Positions 19,901-27,542 of a stretch of 64,000 nucleotides of DNA are shown in pieces. This stretch comes from Methylocystis hirsuta (GTDB lineage: Bacteria > Pseudomonadota > Alphaproteobacteria > Rhizobiales > Beijerinckiaceae). The notes beneath the pieces were generated by a model. It saw nothing but the letters and a program-made list of their open reading frames with translations. It was not told the origin of the DNA and did no database searches. The stretch is taken from NCBI RefSeq assembly GCF_003722355.1, contig NZ_QWDD01000001.1:3401001-3465000 (forward strand). Reading direction: 5' to 3'. The translations under genes and the position numbers were made by a program. Each line of letters starts with the position of its first letter. The stretch's first letter is position 1.

Positions 19901-21247
19901 AGCACGGCGCAGAGCGGCGTTGCTTCCTTGTCGACTGGGCTTTCGACCACGAACAGCGATGTGGCGACGCTGTCGACTTCCGCCTCGAGCGGCGTCGCCT
20001 CGCTGTCGACCGGGCTCTCGACGACGAACAGCACTGTGGCGACGTTGTCGACGGGCGTCAGCACCGCGCAGTCGGGCGTCGCCTCGTTGTCGACGGGCCT
20101 CTCGACGACGAACAGCAGCGTGGCGACACTGTCGACTTCCACATCGACCGGCCTCAGCACGGCGCAGAGCGGCGTTGCTTCCTTGTCGACTGGGCTCTCG
20201 ACGACGAACAGCAGCGTCTCCTCGCTAAGCACCACGGTGTCGTCGCTGGCGAGCGGAACAATCGGGCCGGTGGTCGTGGGTAATTCCGGGACGCATGTGC
20301 AATCGACGGCGACAGGCACGGGTGCGGTCGGCGGCGGCGACGGGTCGAGCGCGAACGGCGCGGGCGCGGTGGCGATCGGACTGAACCAGGTATCCAACGG
20401 CAACGGTGCTGTAGCGATTGGGGATCCGAACTCGGCGACGGGCACTGGCGCGGTGGCGATCGGCGCGAACAACATCGCTAGCGGCGATGGCGCGCTGGCG
20501 ACCGGCAACGGCAACTTCGCAAGCGGACAGGGCGCGATCGCGGCCGGCAACAATAGCGTGGCGAAGGGCGCCAGCGCCATCGCCATGGGCGACACGGCCA
20601 ACGCCTCGGCGGACAATGCTATTGCGTTCGGCGCCGGCGCGAGCGCAACCGGTGCGAATTCGGTCGCGATCGGTTCGGGCAGTATAGCGTCGCAGGCGGA
20701 CACGGTATCGGTTGGCGCGGTCGGCGCCGAGCGGACGATCGTGAACGTCGCGGCGGGCTGGCTCGGGGCGGGCTCGACCAACGCGGTCAACGGCGGCCAG
20801 ATGAACGCATTGGGGACGAGCGTGGCGGCGGGGCTCGGCGGGGGCGCGGCGTTCAATACGCAGACCGGGTCGCTCACGGCTCCGAGCTACACAATCCAGG
20901 GCACGAGCTACAATAACGCCGGCTCGGCCTTCGCCGCCGTGGATGCGGCGCTGTCGGGCCTCTATTCCGCCACCTTGCAAATCGGGCAGGACTTGAACAA
21001 GGTTCGACGCGAGGAGCGTGGCGGCATCGCAGCGGTCGCCGCGATGCCTGCGGCGCCGATGCCTTCGGCGGCCGGCCGGACAAGCTGGGTTGGCAACGTG
21101 GCCTGGTTCAAGGATCAGACCGGCATAGGCTTTAGCTTCGCGCATCGTCTGGACGTGAATAGGCCGATCGCGATCACCGGCGCCATCAGCGTGGCGCCTG
21201 GGACGTCGAACTTCGTCGGCCGCGGCGGTCTAATGGGAGAGTTCTGA
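10952..21247 (+). CDS. Giant trimeric autotransporter adhesin (YadA-type) with Ser/Thr repeat stalk
   Basis: The 3431-codon gene encodes, in order: a 125-residue N-terminal extension; a signal peptide (about 126-150, ending QNANA); a unique head (151-260) with two Cys and a neck-like VAAQALSPTSTYAVNG; a repeat stalk (about 275-3095); YadA-type head repeats with AVAIG motifs (about 3115-3250); a neck with NVAAGW and TNAVNGGQ; and a C-terminal YadA anchor (about 3340-3431) ending in Phe. Such proteins trimerise, and the anchor forms a 12-strand outer-membrane barrel (type Vc secretion). The first ATG lacks a ribosome site; an in-frame TTG at 11327 would give a conventional 25-residue signal peptide, so the start is uncertain. 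No accessory TpgA/SadB gene is adjacent. Three DUF2827 genes surround it. Confidence 0.9.
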   Translation: MQRAPGELRSGGGAWPISGRIPTRDATRYESLTAERAIRVAVTGDSAPGAQVRRRVLAILRKAFRVLGFKRRSIGRLGGGGVAISDVLAFFGHGGEHGSRATRSNGRGPPSAHRWTPSLSWRSTALSKAVLGSLVFSSSSLVLNVQNANAAVALTGAFLCANANTQGRYFRNNLALTAYTTGPCTFGNSGFVPGTNTYALIGSSGVTANGTGGVFNNSTGQIQFFPGGTSTSALTLSGGTDVITSAAGVTISGVAAQALSPTSTYAVNGGQLYSVSTSLSTGLSTTNSTVTTLSTSASSGVASLSTGLSTTNSSVATLSTSASSGVASLSTGVSTAQSGVASLSTGLSTTNSTVATLSTSTSSGLSTTNSTLTSLSTSTSSGVASLSTGVSTAQSGVASLSTGLSTTNSTVATLSTGVSTAQSGVASLSTGLSTTNSSVATLSTSTSTGLSTAQSGVASLSTGLSTTNSSVTSLSTSSSSGVASLSTGLSTTNSSVATLSTSTSSGVASLSTGVSTAQSGVASLSTGLSTTNSTVTSLSTSTSSGVASLSTGVSTAQSGVASLSTGLSTTNSDLATLSTSASTGLSTTNSTVATLSTSTSSGVASLSTGLSTTNSNVTALSTSSSSGVASLSTGLSTTNSTVTSLSTSASSGVASLSTGVSTAQSGVASLSTGLSSTNSNVTALSTSASSGVASLSTGLSTTNSDLATLSTSASTGLSTTNSTVATLSTSASSGVASLSTGVSTAQSGVASLSTGLSTTNSTVATLSTSTSTGLSTAQSGVASLSTGLSTTNSTVTSLSTSTSSGVASLSTGVSTAQSGVASLSTGLSTTNSDLATLSTSASTGLSTTNSTVATLSTSASSGVASLSTGVSTAQSGVASLSTGLSTTNSSVATLSTSASSGVASLSTGVSTAQSGVASLSTGLSTTNSTVATLSTSASSGVASLSTGLSTTNSTVATLSTGVSTAQSGVASLSTGLSTTNSSVATLSTSTSTGLSTAQSGVASLSTGLSTTNSSVATLSTSASSGVASLSTGLSTTNSNVTSLSTSASSGVASLSTGVSTAQSGVASLSTGLSTTNSTVATLSTSMSSGVASLSTGVSTAQSGVASLSTGLSTTNSSVTALSTSASSGVASLSTGLSTTNSTVTALSTSASSGVASLSTGVSTAQSGVASLSTGLSTTNSSVATLSTSTSSGVASLSTGLSSTNSSVATLSTSASSGVASLSTGVSTAQSGVASLSTGLSTTNSTVATLSTGVSTAQSGVASLSTGLSTTNSSVATLSTSTSSGVASLSTGLSTTNSTVTTLSTSASSGVASLSTGLSTTNSSVATLSTSASSGVASLSTGVSAAQSGVASLSTGLSTTNSDLATLSTSASTGLSTTNSTVATLSTSASSGLSTAQSGVASLSTGLSTTNSNMTTLSTSTSSGVASLSTGLSTTNSNVTSLSTSTSSGVASLSTGVSTAQSGVASLSTGLSSTNSSVTTLSTSASSGVASLSTGLSTTNSSVATLSTSASSGVASLSTGVSTAQSGVASLSTGLSTTNSSVATLSTSASSGVASLSTGVSTAQSGVASLSTGLSTTNSNVTSLSTSASSGVASLSTGVSTAQSGVASLSTGLSTTNSSVATLSTSASSGVASLSTGVSAAQSGVASLSTGLSTTNSDLATLSTSASTGLSTTNSTVATLSTSASSGLSTAQSGVASLSTGLSTTNSNMTTLSTSASSGVASLSTGLSTTNSNVTSLSTSTSSGVASLSTGVSTAQSGVASLSTGLSSTNSSVTTLSTSASSGVASLSTGLSTTNSDLATLSTSTSSGVASLSTGLSTTNSNITSLSTSASTGLSTTNSTVATLSTSTSSGVASLSTGVSAAQSGVASLSTGLSSTNSNVTALSTSTSSGVASLSTGVSTAQSGVASLSTGLSTTNSSVTALSTSTSTGLSTTNSTVTSLSTSASSGVASLSTGLSTTNSTVATLSTSASSGVASLSTGVSAAQSGVASLSTGLSTTNSDLATLSTSASTGLSTTNSTVATLSTSASSGVASLSTGLSTTNSNVTALSTSTSSGLSTTNSNVTSLSTSTSSGVASLSTGVSTAQSGVASLSTGLSTTNSNVTSLSTSTSSGVASLSTGVSTAQSGVASLSTGLSTTNSTVATLSTSTSSGVASLSTGVSAAQSGVASLSTGLSTTNSDLATLSTSASTGLSTTNSTVATLSTSASSGVASLSTGLSSTNSNVTALSTSASSGVASLSTGLSTTNSDLATLSTSASTGLSTTNSTVATLSTSASSGVASLSTGVSTAQSGVASLSTGLSTTNSSVATLSTSASSGVASLSTGVSAAQSGVASLSTGLSTTNSDLATLSTSASTGLSTTNSTVATLSTSASSGVASLSTGLSTTNSNVTALSTSTSTGLSTAQSGVASLSTGLSTTNSSVTTLSTSTSTGLSTAQSGVASLSTGLSTTNSSVATLSTSASSGVASLSTGVSTAQSGVASLSTGLSTTNSTVTSLSTSASSGVASLSTGVSTAQSGVASLSTGLSTTNSSVATLSTSASSGVASLSTGVSTAQSGVASLSTGLSTTNSNVASLSSSTSSGVASLSTGLSTTNSTVTALSTSASSGVASLSTGLSTAHSGVASLSTGLSTTNSTVTALSTSASSGVASLSTGVSAAQSGVASLSTGLSTTNSDLATLSTSASTGLSTTNSTVATLSTSASSGVASLSTGLSTTNSNVTALSTSTSSGLSTTNSNVTSLSTSTSSGVASLSTGVSTAQSGVASLSTGLSATNSDLATLSTSTSSGVASLSTGLSTTNSNVTSLSTSASSGVASLSTGLSTTNSTVTALSTSASSGVASLSTGVSTAQSGVASLSTGLSTTNSTVATLSTSTSSGVASLSTGVSTAQSGVASLSTGLSTTNSSVTALSTSTSTGLSTTNSTVTSLSTSASSGVASLSTGVSTAQSGVASLSTGLSTTNSDLASLSTSASTGLSTTNSTVATLSTSTSTGLSTAQSGVASLSTGLSTTNSDVATLSTSASSGVASLSTGLSTTNSTVATLSTGVSTAQSGVASLSTGLSTTNSSVATLSTSTSTGLSTAQSGVASLSTGLSTTNSSVSSLSTTVSSLASGTIGPVVVGNSGTHVQSTATGTGAVGGGDGSSANGAGAVAIGLNQVSNGNGAVAIGDPNSATGTGAVAIGANNIASGDGALATGNGNFASGQGAIAAGNNSVAKGASAIAMGDTANASADNAIAFGAGASATGANSVAIGSGSIASQADTVSVGAVGAERTIVNVAAGWLGAGSTNAVNGGQMNALGTSVAAGLGGGAAFNTQTGSLTAPSYTIQGTSYNNAGSAFAAVDAALSGLYSATLQIGQDLNKVRREERGGIAAVAAMPAAPMPSAAGRTSWVGNVAWFKDQTGIGFSFAHRLDVNRPIAITGAISVAPGTSNFVGRGGLMGEF
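11779..20235 (+). repeat. Ser/Thr-rich coding repeat stalk of the adhesin
   Basis: About 8.4 kb of uninterrupted in-frame repeats. The protein unit is a 14-residue block (LSTGLSTTNSTVAT) followed by an 11-residue block (LSTSASSGVAS), often with an extra 14-residue block (LSTGVSTAQSGVAS). Over half the residues are Ser or Thr and charged residues are almost absent, apart from Asp in NSDLA variants. Leu/Val spacing fits heptads (0,4,7,11) and hendecads (0,4,8,11), as in trimeric coiled coils. The DNA is dense in GTCGAC and contains long identical blocks at large spacing. Confidence 0.93.
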
Positions 21248-21278
21248 TCTCCGCATTCCACGTGCTGCGCGCGGCGTG

Positions 21279-21315
21279 CTCCGCATGAAAAGGCTTTCGG
21301 TCTTTCTAAGCGGAG
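21279..21315 (+). terminator. Weak stem-loop after the adhesin gene
   Basis: CTCCGC at 21279-21284 pairs with GCGGAG at 21310-21315, with an inner AAAG/CTTT pairing. There is no T tract after it, so it is at best a weak or Rho-assisted terminator. Confidence 0.3.
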
Positions 21316-21501
21316 GCGCCAATTCCTGTTTCGCGAGCGTATTGAGAAAAACATGCGGAGAATGGCGCGGGGCGATTATCCGACGGACGTGCGCGCATGG
21401 CCTTCATGAAGTTCTTCAAGAATTCGCGTGATGACTCCAAGGTTGATGTTCCCCGGGGGCGTCTCCAACGTGCTTGATTGAAGCGTTTAAGGGGGAATGG
21501 A

Positions 21502-22620
21502 ATGCGGATTGGCCTTTCGGTCTTGACGCGCGCAGGTCAGAGCCTGTGGGAGAACGGCATCGGCCAAAATGTGGCATTTTTGGCCACTCTCTTGAAAAAC
21601 GCTCCCCTCGTCGAGGGGGTGTATCTACTCGATTGCGGAGACCAGGGCGCGCTCCCAGGAGACGCGCCTGCTGAATTTCGTTCTCTGCCGCTCATTCCGC
21701 TCGCCAGCGCTGGAGATGTCGTCGACGTCGCGATCGAAATCGCGGGCGGGCTCGATATCGAGTGGGTGAGACGATTCCGCGCGCGCGGCGGAAAGATTGT
21801 GTGCCATATCTGCGGTCAGCCCTATGCGGCGCTCATTGAATTTTCGGTCTTCAATCGTTCGGGATACTGGGGCGATCCGACCCGAGCGGATGAGATTTGG
21901 ATTCTGCCTAAGGACCGCGCCTTTGCCCCGATGTTGCGGAGCATGCACCGCTGCCCAGTTGAGATCATGCCTTACCTCTGGGCGCCAAACGTACTTGAGC
22001 ATTCGATCACGGAGGCGCGCTTAGAGGGACTGGAGTTCGGTTATCGTCCCGGCCCTGGTGGCGTGAAAAGCGCCGCGCGCATCGGAATTTTTGAGCCGAA
22101 CTTGTCGCCGATCAAGACATGCGTCATCAGTGCGATGATTTGCGATGCGCTCAATCGTGAGGCGAGCCCTGTCGTGGAGAGCGTGAGCCTATATAACGGC
22201 GCACACATGCAGGGGCAAACCACCTTTGATTTTTTTCGTAATTCCTTATCGTTGCACGATGAGAACAAGATTGCTGTCTATGGGCGGGAATATTTCGTAA
22301 GGGCGATGTCTAAATCGTGTAACGTTGTCATCAGTCATCAATTGCAATGCGAACAAAATTATCTGTACCTTGATGCGCTATACGGTGATTATCCACTCGT
22401 TCATAATTCTCCACTCTTTGCGCATGTCGGATATTATTTTGAAGATAGCGATATCGCAGAGGGAGTAAATCAACTGCGGCGCGCTTGCCTAACTCACGAT
22501 GAGAATCTCGAGCGCTATAGGGCGCGCTCACGAGCGGAGATGGATCGTTTGAGCCCTAGTAACCCTAGTAACGCCGCAGCGTACGTTCGTAGACTGATCG
22601 CGCTGAAAAGCGAATCTTGA
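21502..22620 (+). CDS. DUF2827-family protein, copy 3 (putative glycosyltransferase-like)
   Basis: A 372-residue protein starting MRIGLSVLTRAGQSLWENGI, with a good ribosome site (AAGGGGGAAT) that fixes the start at 21502. It shares EPNLSPIKTC and VISHQLQCEQNYLYLD then GYPLVHN-like YPLVHN with the other two copies. It lies 254 bases downstream of the adhesin on the same strand and may be co-transcribed. The family has no established function as far as I know. A nucleotide-sugar transferase role for stalk decoration is inferred from fold-like features and context only. Confidence 0.82.
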   Translation: MRIGLSVLTRAGQSLWENGIGQNVAFLATLLKNAPLVEGVYLLDCGDQGALPGDAPAEFRSLPLIPLASAGDVVDVAIEIAGGLDIEWVRRFRARGGKIVCHICGQPYAALIEFSVFNRSGYWGDPTRADEIWILPKDRAFAPMLRSMHRCPVEIMPYLWAPNVLEHSITEARLEGLEFGYRPGPGGVKSAARIGIFEPNLSPIKTCVISAMICDALNREASPVVESVSLYNGAHMQGQTTFDFFRNSLSLHDENKIAVYGREYFVRAMSKSCNVVISHQLQCEQNYLYLDALYGDYPLVHNSPLFAHVGYYFEDSDIAEGVNQLRRACLTHDENLERYRARSRAEMDRLSPSNPSNAAAYVRRLIALKSES

Positions 22621-22760
22621 GCGGGGCCCGCGCCGACGACGGCGAGCGCGTCAGCTCCTTCGACAGAATGAACAGCCGCCGATCGCCGAAGCGCTTGCGC
22701 TCGTTGGCCAACACCATGCCCGCTTCATAGGCCCGTCCTTCGAATGGCCGGACTCGTATC
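22621..22760 (-). pseudogene. Transposase scrap resembling IS3-family OrfB
   Basis: On the minus strand a frame contains VLANERKRFGDRRLFIL, which resembles the ERxRFGYRRLxxLL segment of IS3-family OrfB integrases. Only about 40 residues remain, without the DDE residues. It lies immediately behind DUF2827 copy 3, at the end of the adhesin locus. The match is short, so the family call is tentative. Confidence 0.4.
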
Positions 22761-22926
22761 CCCCGTGGAGGAACATTGCAGCGGCAGGTCACAGCAACAA
22801 CACGTCCGAATCAGCGCATTCTTACAATTAACTGCAACTTGACAGCGCGCGCCTGGAAGGCGAGGCGGCGATCGAGTAAAACGACGTCCTGTCGATTTTA
22901 ACAAACTTGGAAGCAGGATACGGCCA

Positions 22927-24204
22927 ATGGCCATCGAGAGTCCTCGCAGCGCGTGGAAAGGCTTTATCGCGGTCGCTATCGCCGCCGCGATCGGTTTCTC
23001 CGCGACGATGTTCCATTTCAGAGCGGAAAGCGCGCCGATCAAGGTCGGAATCCTGCATTCGCGCACTGGGCCGATGGCGATCAGCGAAAATTCAATGGTC
23101 GACGCGGAGCTGCTCGCGATTGAGGAGATCAATGCGAAGGGCGGCTTACTAGGACGCAAGATTCAACCGATCATCGCCGACGGCAAATCCGATTGGCCGA
23201 CCTTCGCGAAAGAGGCCGAGCGCCTGATCACACAGGAAAACGTCTCCGTGATCTTCGGATGCTGGACCTCCGCAAGCCGTAAGACGGTCGCGCCCATCAT
23301 CGAAAAATATGGTCAGCTCTTGGTCTATCCTATGGCCTATGAGGGACTCGAACAGTCTCCCAACATTATCTACACGGGCGCGGCGCCCAATCAGCAGGTC
23401 ATTCCGGCGATCAAATGGAGCCTCGATCACATCGGCAAAAGATTCTACTTGATCGGCTCAGATTATGTTTGGCCGCACAGCATCAACGAAATTATGAAGG
23501 ACACGATCCGCGCGCTTGGCGCGGAGCTTGTGGGCGAAGACTATATTTTCTTTGGAAGCTCCAACGTCTCTCGGGCGGTCCAAAAAATCAAGCTGGCGCA
23601 GCCGGACGTTATTATCAGTTCGGTCGTGGGCGATTCCAACAAGGCGTTCTATCAGGCGCTGACCGACGCTGGGCTTTCCGCTGACAAATTGCCGGTTGTC
23701 TCCGTCAGCATTGGCGAAGAGGAGCTTCGCAGCCTACCGATTGCGAGCCTCCAAGGCCATTACAGCGCCTGGAGCTATTTCGAGGCGATCAAGAAGCCGG
23801 AAAACGAGCGGTTCATTCGCGCCTTTCGGGAAAGATATGGCGCCAATCGTGTGACGAGCGACGTTATTGCGACCTCTTACTTCAGCGTCATCTTATGGGC
23901 GAAGGCGGTCGAGGAGGCGCAGTCCTTCGACGTTCAGAGGGTCAAACGCACCATGCTGACCGAGACCCTCGATGCGCCCGAAGGTCTGGTGTCTGTTGAT
24001 CCTTACACGCAGCATACGTGGCGGTCTTTCTCTGTCGGCAAAATTCAAACTGATGGCCGGATCGAGCTTGTCTGGACGATCGATCGTCCGATCCGTCCTG
24101 TGCCCTATCCGCCGACTCGCACGAAAGCCGAGTGGGAGGAATTTCTGACCGCCTTGTACGACAGATGGGGCGGCAGATGGGCGAATCCGACAGAGGCGGA
24201 CTGA
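22927..24204 (+). CDS. UrtA/AmiC-type periplasmic ligand-binding protein
   Basis: A 425-residue type I periplasmic binding protein. After an N-terminal hydrophobic segment (about 12-30) come IKVGILHSRTGPMAISE and EEINAKGGLLGRKI, typical of the urea/short-chain amide binding branch. VIFGCWTSASRKTVAPI and YEGLEQSPNIIYTG are also typical. No ABC permease follows. The gene is instead 3 bases ahead of a sensor kinase, so it probably serves as a receptor presenting urea, amide or a related ligand to the kinase. The N-terminal segment could be a membrane anchor rather than a cleaved signal. Confidence 0.88.
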   Translation: MAIESPRSAWKGFIAVAIAAAIGFSATMFHFRAESAPIKVGILHSRTGPMAISENSMVDAELLAIEEINAKGGLLGRKIQPIIADGKSDWPTFAKEAERLITQENVSVIFGCWTSASRKTVAPIIEKYGQLLVYPMAYEGLEQSPNIIYTGAAPNQQVIPAIKWSLDHIGKRFYLIGSDYVWPHSINEIMKDTIRALGAELVGEDYIFFGSSNVSRAVQKIKLAQPDVIISSVVGDSNKAFYQALTDAGLSADKLPVVSVSIGEEELRSLPIASLQGHYSAWSYFEAIKKPENERFIRAFRERYGANRVTSDVIATSYFSVILWAKAVEEAQSFDVQRVKRTMLTETLDAPEGLVSVDPYTQHTWRSFSVGKIQTDGRIELVWTIDRPIRPVPYPPTRTKAEWEEFLTALYDRWGGRWANPTEAD

Positions 24205-24207
24205 TCC

Positions 24208-26979
24208 ATGAAGCTTCCCCGGCTCGATTTCCTCCGGCGCTCCATCGGCGCCAAGATCATCTTCTGGTTCCTTGCGATCAATATCGTCTCTTGCGGCCTC
24301 CTCGCCTGGCGAACCTATGACATTTCGCGAGAGTCTCTCGAGCAGGCGATTCAGACGTCGTTGCAGGTTGTCGCCAAGAAGAAAGTGGAGCAGCTGGAGA
24401 CTCTGACGCTTGAAAAAATCAGAAGCGTCGAATCTCTGATGCACAGCGTCTCAATTGGCGAGGCCACCCAGGAATTTTCCGAAGCCATAAGGACGAGCGG
24501 CAGAGACTCGGAATCCTATCGCCAAGCGGTCGCGAAACACGGCCCGACTCTCAAGCGTTTTTCCGACACGTTCAACTATGTCAACTGCGCGATTGTCTCG
24601 CCCGAAGGCTTCACGCTTTTCGAGCAATCGGACACTGCCCTTTTCAACCCAAATTCGCTCGGCGGACCGCTCAAGGGAACGGAGCTTTCGGACACGATTA
24701 ATCGGGCGCGCACATTGCTGCAGGCCGAAATTTCGGCGTTTCAGATCTACCCGGGGCTGAAAGAGCCTGCCGCCTTTATTGCGGGGCCTGTTCTGGAAAA
24801 CGGCGTCGTGATCGGCGTCGTCGTCTTCCAGCTCGATAACCAGGAGCTTTACAGCCTCATCAATGACTATACCGGTCTTGGCGAGACGGGAGAGGTGCTG
24901 GTCGCCGCCCGCTTGGATCAGGACCAAATGGTCGTGGTCAACCCGCTGCGGCACGACGCTTCCAAGGCTTTCAGCATTAAAACGCCGCTCGACGGCGGCG
25001 CTTTTCCTGCGCTCGCTCGGGCGCTCGCCGGCGTCCACGGCTCGGGCCTTTTCGATGACCTCGAGAACAGGCCCGTTGTCGCCTCGTGGACCTACGTTCC
25101 CTCATTTCGCTGGGGCATGGTCGTACAGCAGAGCACTAGTGAGGCCTTCGCGCTCACCAGCGCGCAAAAAGCGGCGACGCTCTGGCTGCTGTTCTTCATG
25201 ATTCCGCCGATTATCGCTCTGGCCATGGGCGTCGCGCGCACGATCACCAAGCCCATCAAGACCGCTGTCGGCGTCGCCGAGAAGGTCGCCGCGGGGGACC
25301 TCGACGCAAATTTCGAGATTGGCAGCCGCGATGAAACGGGGCTCCTGCTGACGGCGATCCGCTCCATGACCGTGGAACTGCGCGGACTTTACGATTCCAT
25401 GGAGGACAAGATCCGGGCGCGCACGCGCGAACTTCAGCTCGCGAACGAGGAATTGTCAGTCGCACGCGTGGCGGCCGAGGAAGCCAGCAAGACAAAAAGC
25501 GCCTTTCTTGCAAACATGAGCCATGAGCTGCGCACTCCGCTCAACGCCATCATCGGCTATAGCGAAATGCTTCAGGAGAACGCGCTCGACAACGGCGACC
25601 CAGAGCCGATCGAGGACCTGAAGCGGATCGAGAGCGCGGGCCGGCACCTGCTTGGCCTGATCAACGATATTCTCGATCTTTCCAAAATCGAAGCCGGAAA
25701 GATGGAGGTCTTCATCGAGAGGGTGGAGATCAGGCCTCTCGTGAATGAGGTCCTTTCGATCGTTCAGCCCCTGGCCGACAAGAACGGCAATACGCTTGAG
25801 CTTTGCTGCCCGGACGACGTGCGCGGCTTTCTGTCGGACGAAACGAAGGTCAAGCAGTGCCTGCTCAATCTCATGAGCAACGCGAACAAGTTCACGAGCC
25901 AGGGAAAAGTCACTCTGATCGTCGAGCGGGACGCCGACGCTTCCGTGGTTTTCCGCGTGTCGGACACAGGGCTCGGCATGACGCAGGAGCAGCTTGCCCG
26001 CCTCTTCCAGGCCTTCACCCAGGCGGACGCCTCGACCACGAAGCGCTTCGGAGGGACAGGACTGGGGCTCGCGATCACCAGGCATTTTTGCGCGGCGCTC
26101 GGCGGCGATATCTCCGTTGAGAGCACGCTAGGCGCAGGCTCGACCTTCACGATCAGGCTTCCGGACCGTCAGGAGCCGCTCGCGGCGAAAAAACCGGCCG
26201 AGCCGACGTCGTCCCGGTCTCTCCCGACGATACTGGTCGTCGACGACGACGCGACGGCGCGCGACCTGCTCACACGAACTTTGGAGAACAAGGGCTATCA
26301 CGTCGTCGCCGCCCGTCACGGGCTGGAGGCGCTGGCCCTGGCGAGACAGCACAGGCCGCATGCGATCACGCTCGATGTGATGATGCCCCAGCTCGACGGC
26401 TGGAGCGTGCTCAGGCAGCTCAAGGAGGATGACGAGCTGCGGAACATCCCCGTCATCATGGTGACGATTCTCAACGAGCGCGCTCTGGCGATTCCGCTGG
26501 GGGCGGCGGAGCTTTTGACAAAGCCCATTGATCGTCAGCGCCTGACGTCCCTGATGATGCAATATTGCGGGGCCTCGAGCGAAACGACGGTGCTCATCAT
26601 CGAGGACGACTCCGCGACGCGCGAGCTTCTCTGCCGCTGCGTTTCGGGTGCCGGCTACAAGGCTGAAGCCGCGATCAACGGGCGGGATGGGCTCGACTGG
26701 ATCGCGGAAAATCCGGCGCCGGACCTTATCCTTCTCGACCTGATGATGCCAAATCTCGATGGCTTCGGTTTCTTGAGAGAATTGCGTAAGCGCCGCGCCT
26801 ATGACCATTTGCCGGTCATCATCGTCACGGCGAAAGATCTCAGCGAAGAGGATATTTTCAAGCTGAAAGAATTTAGGGCTGACATCATCACAAAGGACCA
26901 TGACTATCTTGAGGAGCTGGTGACGATTATGCGTCAGTGCCTCAATCCCAGCGCGGCGGACGCCGTCCAAGCGCATTGA
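24208..26979 (+). CDS. Hybrid sensor histidine kinase with extracytoplasmic sensor, HAMP and two receiver domains
   Basis: The 923-residue protein has a first membrane segment (about 13-33), a large periplasmic Cache-like region, a second membrane segment (about 323-345), HAMP, a coiled linker, then HisKA with the phospho-acceptor in [13 protein letters not shown] (His439). The HATPase carries DTGLGM and GGTGLGLAI boxes. Two receiver domains follow, with probable phospho-Asp at 723 ([12 protein letters not shown]) and 844 ([13 protein letters not shown]). It is translated right after the binding protein and precedes a DivK-like regulator, so a multistep relay is likely. The signal sensed is unknown. 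Confidence 0.92.
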   Translation: MKLPRLDFLRRSIGAKIIFWFLAINIVSCGLLAWRTYDISRESLEQAIQTSLQVVAKKKVEQLETLTLEKIRSVESLMHSVSIGEATQEFSEAIRTSGRDSESYRQAVAKHGPTLKRFSDTFNYVNCAIVSPEGFTLFEQSDTALFNPNSLGGPLKGTELSDTINRARTLLQAEISAFQIYPGLKEPAAFIAGPVLENGVVIGVVVFQLDNQELYSLINDYTGLGETGEVLVAARLDQDQMVVVNPLRHDASKAFSIKTPLDGGAFPALARALAGVHGSGLFDDLENRPVVASWTYVPSFRWGMVVQQSTSEAFALTSAQKAATLWLLFFMIPPIIALAMGVARTITKPIKTAVGVAEKVAAGDLDANFEIGSRDETGLLLTAIRSMTVELRGLYDSMEDKIRARTRELQLANEELSVARVAAEEASKTKSAFLANMSHELRTPLNAIIGYSEMLQENALDNGDPEPIEDLKRIESAGRHLLGLINDILDLSKIEAGKMEVFIERVEIRPLVNEVLSIVQPLADKNGNTLELCCPDDVRGFLSDETKVKQCLLNLMSNANKFTSQGKVTLIVERDADASVVFRVSDTGLGMTQEQLARLFQAFTQADASTTKRFGGTGLGLAITRHFCAALGGDISVESTLGAGSTFTIRLPDRQEPLAAKKPAEPTSSRSLPTILVVDDDATARDLLTRTLENKGYHVVAARHGLEALALARQHRPHAITLDVMMPQLDGWSVLRQLKEDDELRNIPVIMVTILNERALAIPLGAAELLTKPIDRQRLTSLMMQYCGASSETTVLIIEDDSATRELLCRCVSGAGYKAEAAINGRDGLDWIAENPAPDLILLDLMMPNLDGFGFLRELRKRRAYDHLPVIIVTAKDLSEEDIFKLKEFRADIITKDHDYLEELVTIMRQCLNPSAADAVQAH

Positions 26980-26996
26980 CATCGGAGACGGGGTCG

Positions 26997-27368
26997 GTGG
27001 TGAAGATTTTGCTTGTCGAAGATAATGAGATGAACCGGGATATGCTGTCGCGGCGCCTCAGGCGCAATGGCTATGAAGTCGTGATCGCCATAGATGGCCA
27101 GCAAGGCGTCGAGATGGCCGCCGCCGAATCGCCCGATCTCATCCTGATGGACATGAGCCTGCCGGTCATCGATGGCTGGGAGGCGGCCCGCCGGGTCAGA
27201 GAAAACGAAGCGACGCGCAGGATTCCAGTCATCGCCCTCACAGCCCACGCGATGGCAGGGGACCGGGAGAAGGCGATCGAAGCGGGCTGCGACGACTATG
27301 ACACGAAACCTGTCGAGATCACGCGTCTTCTGGGCAAGATCACCGCCCTGATTGAATCGGGCGCTTAG
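26997..27368 (+). CDS. Single-domain (DivK-like) response regulator
   Basis: A 123-residue receiver-only protein with acidic pair VEDNEMN, phospho-Asp in LILMDMSLPVIDG, Thr in IALTAHAM and Lys in DTKPVE. The GTG at 26997 is chosen because it gives MVKILLVEDN and lies 9 bases after GGAG. It starts 17 bases after the hybrid kinase stop and probably shuttles phosphate from it to an unknown partner or to the REC-cyclase downstream. Confidence 0.9.
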   Translation: MVKILLVEDNEMNRDMLSRRLRRNGYEVVIAIDGQQGVEMAAAESPDLILMDMSLPVIDGWEAARRVRENEATRRIPVIALTAHAMAGDREKAIEAGCDDYDTKPVEITRLLGKITALIESGA

Positions 27369-27542
27369 TATCGTCTGATCAATTGTCGTCTCGACGCCGC
27401 CGTCTCCGGCGCGGCCGCTTTCTTATAGCCGTCGCCGCAACGCGAACCCCGGCGACCCCGCGGTTGAACCGTTTATGAGAAACATGACTGACGCATCTTG
27501 GACGGCGGGCGCTGGCGCATTCCGGCTTTCTAGGAAAATAAG

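Noticed and set aside
11779..20235. CRISPR-like array because of regular DNA repeats
   Set aside because: The repeats are contiguous, in frame and coding; there are no unique spacers, leader or cas genes.
11767..20877. Minus-strand reading frame of 3036 codons
   Set aside because: It mirrors the repeat codons of the adhesin, has no ribosome site or family motifs, and the sense strand has a signal peptide, head and anchor that prove the plus-strand gene.
24451..26982. Long minus-strand frames opposite the hybrid kinase
   Set aside because: Shadows of the kinase; the sense strand shows ordered HAMP, HisKA, HATPase and REC motifs.
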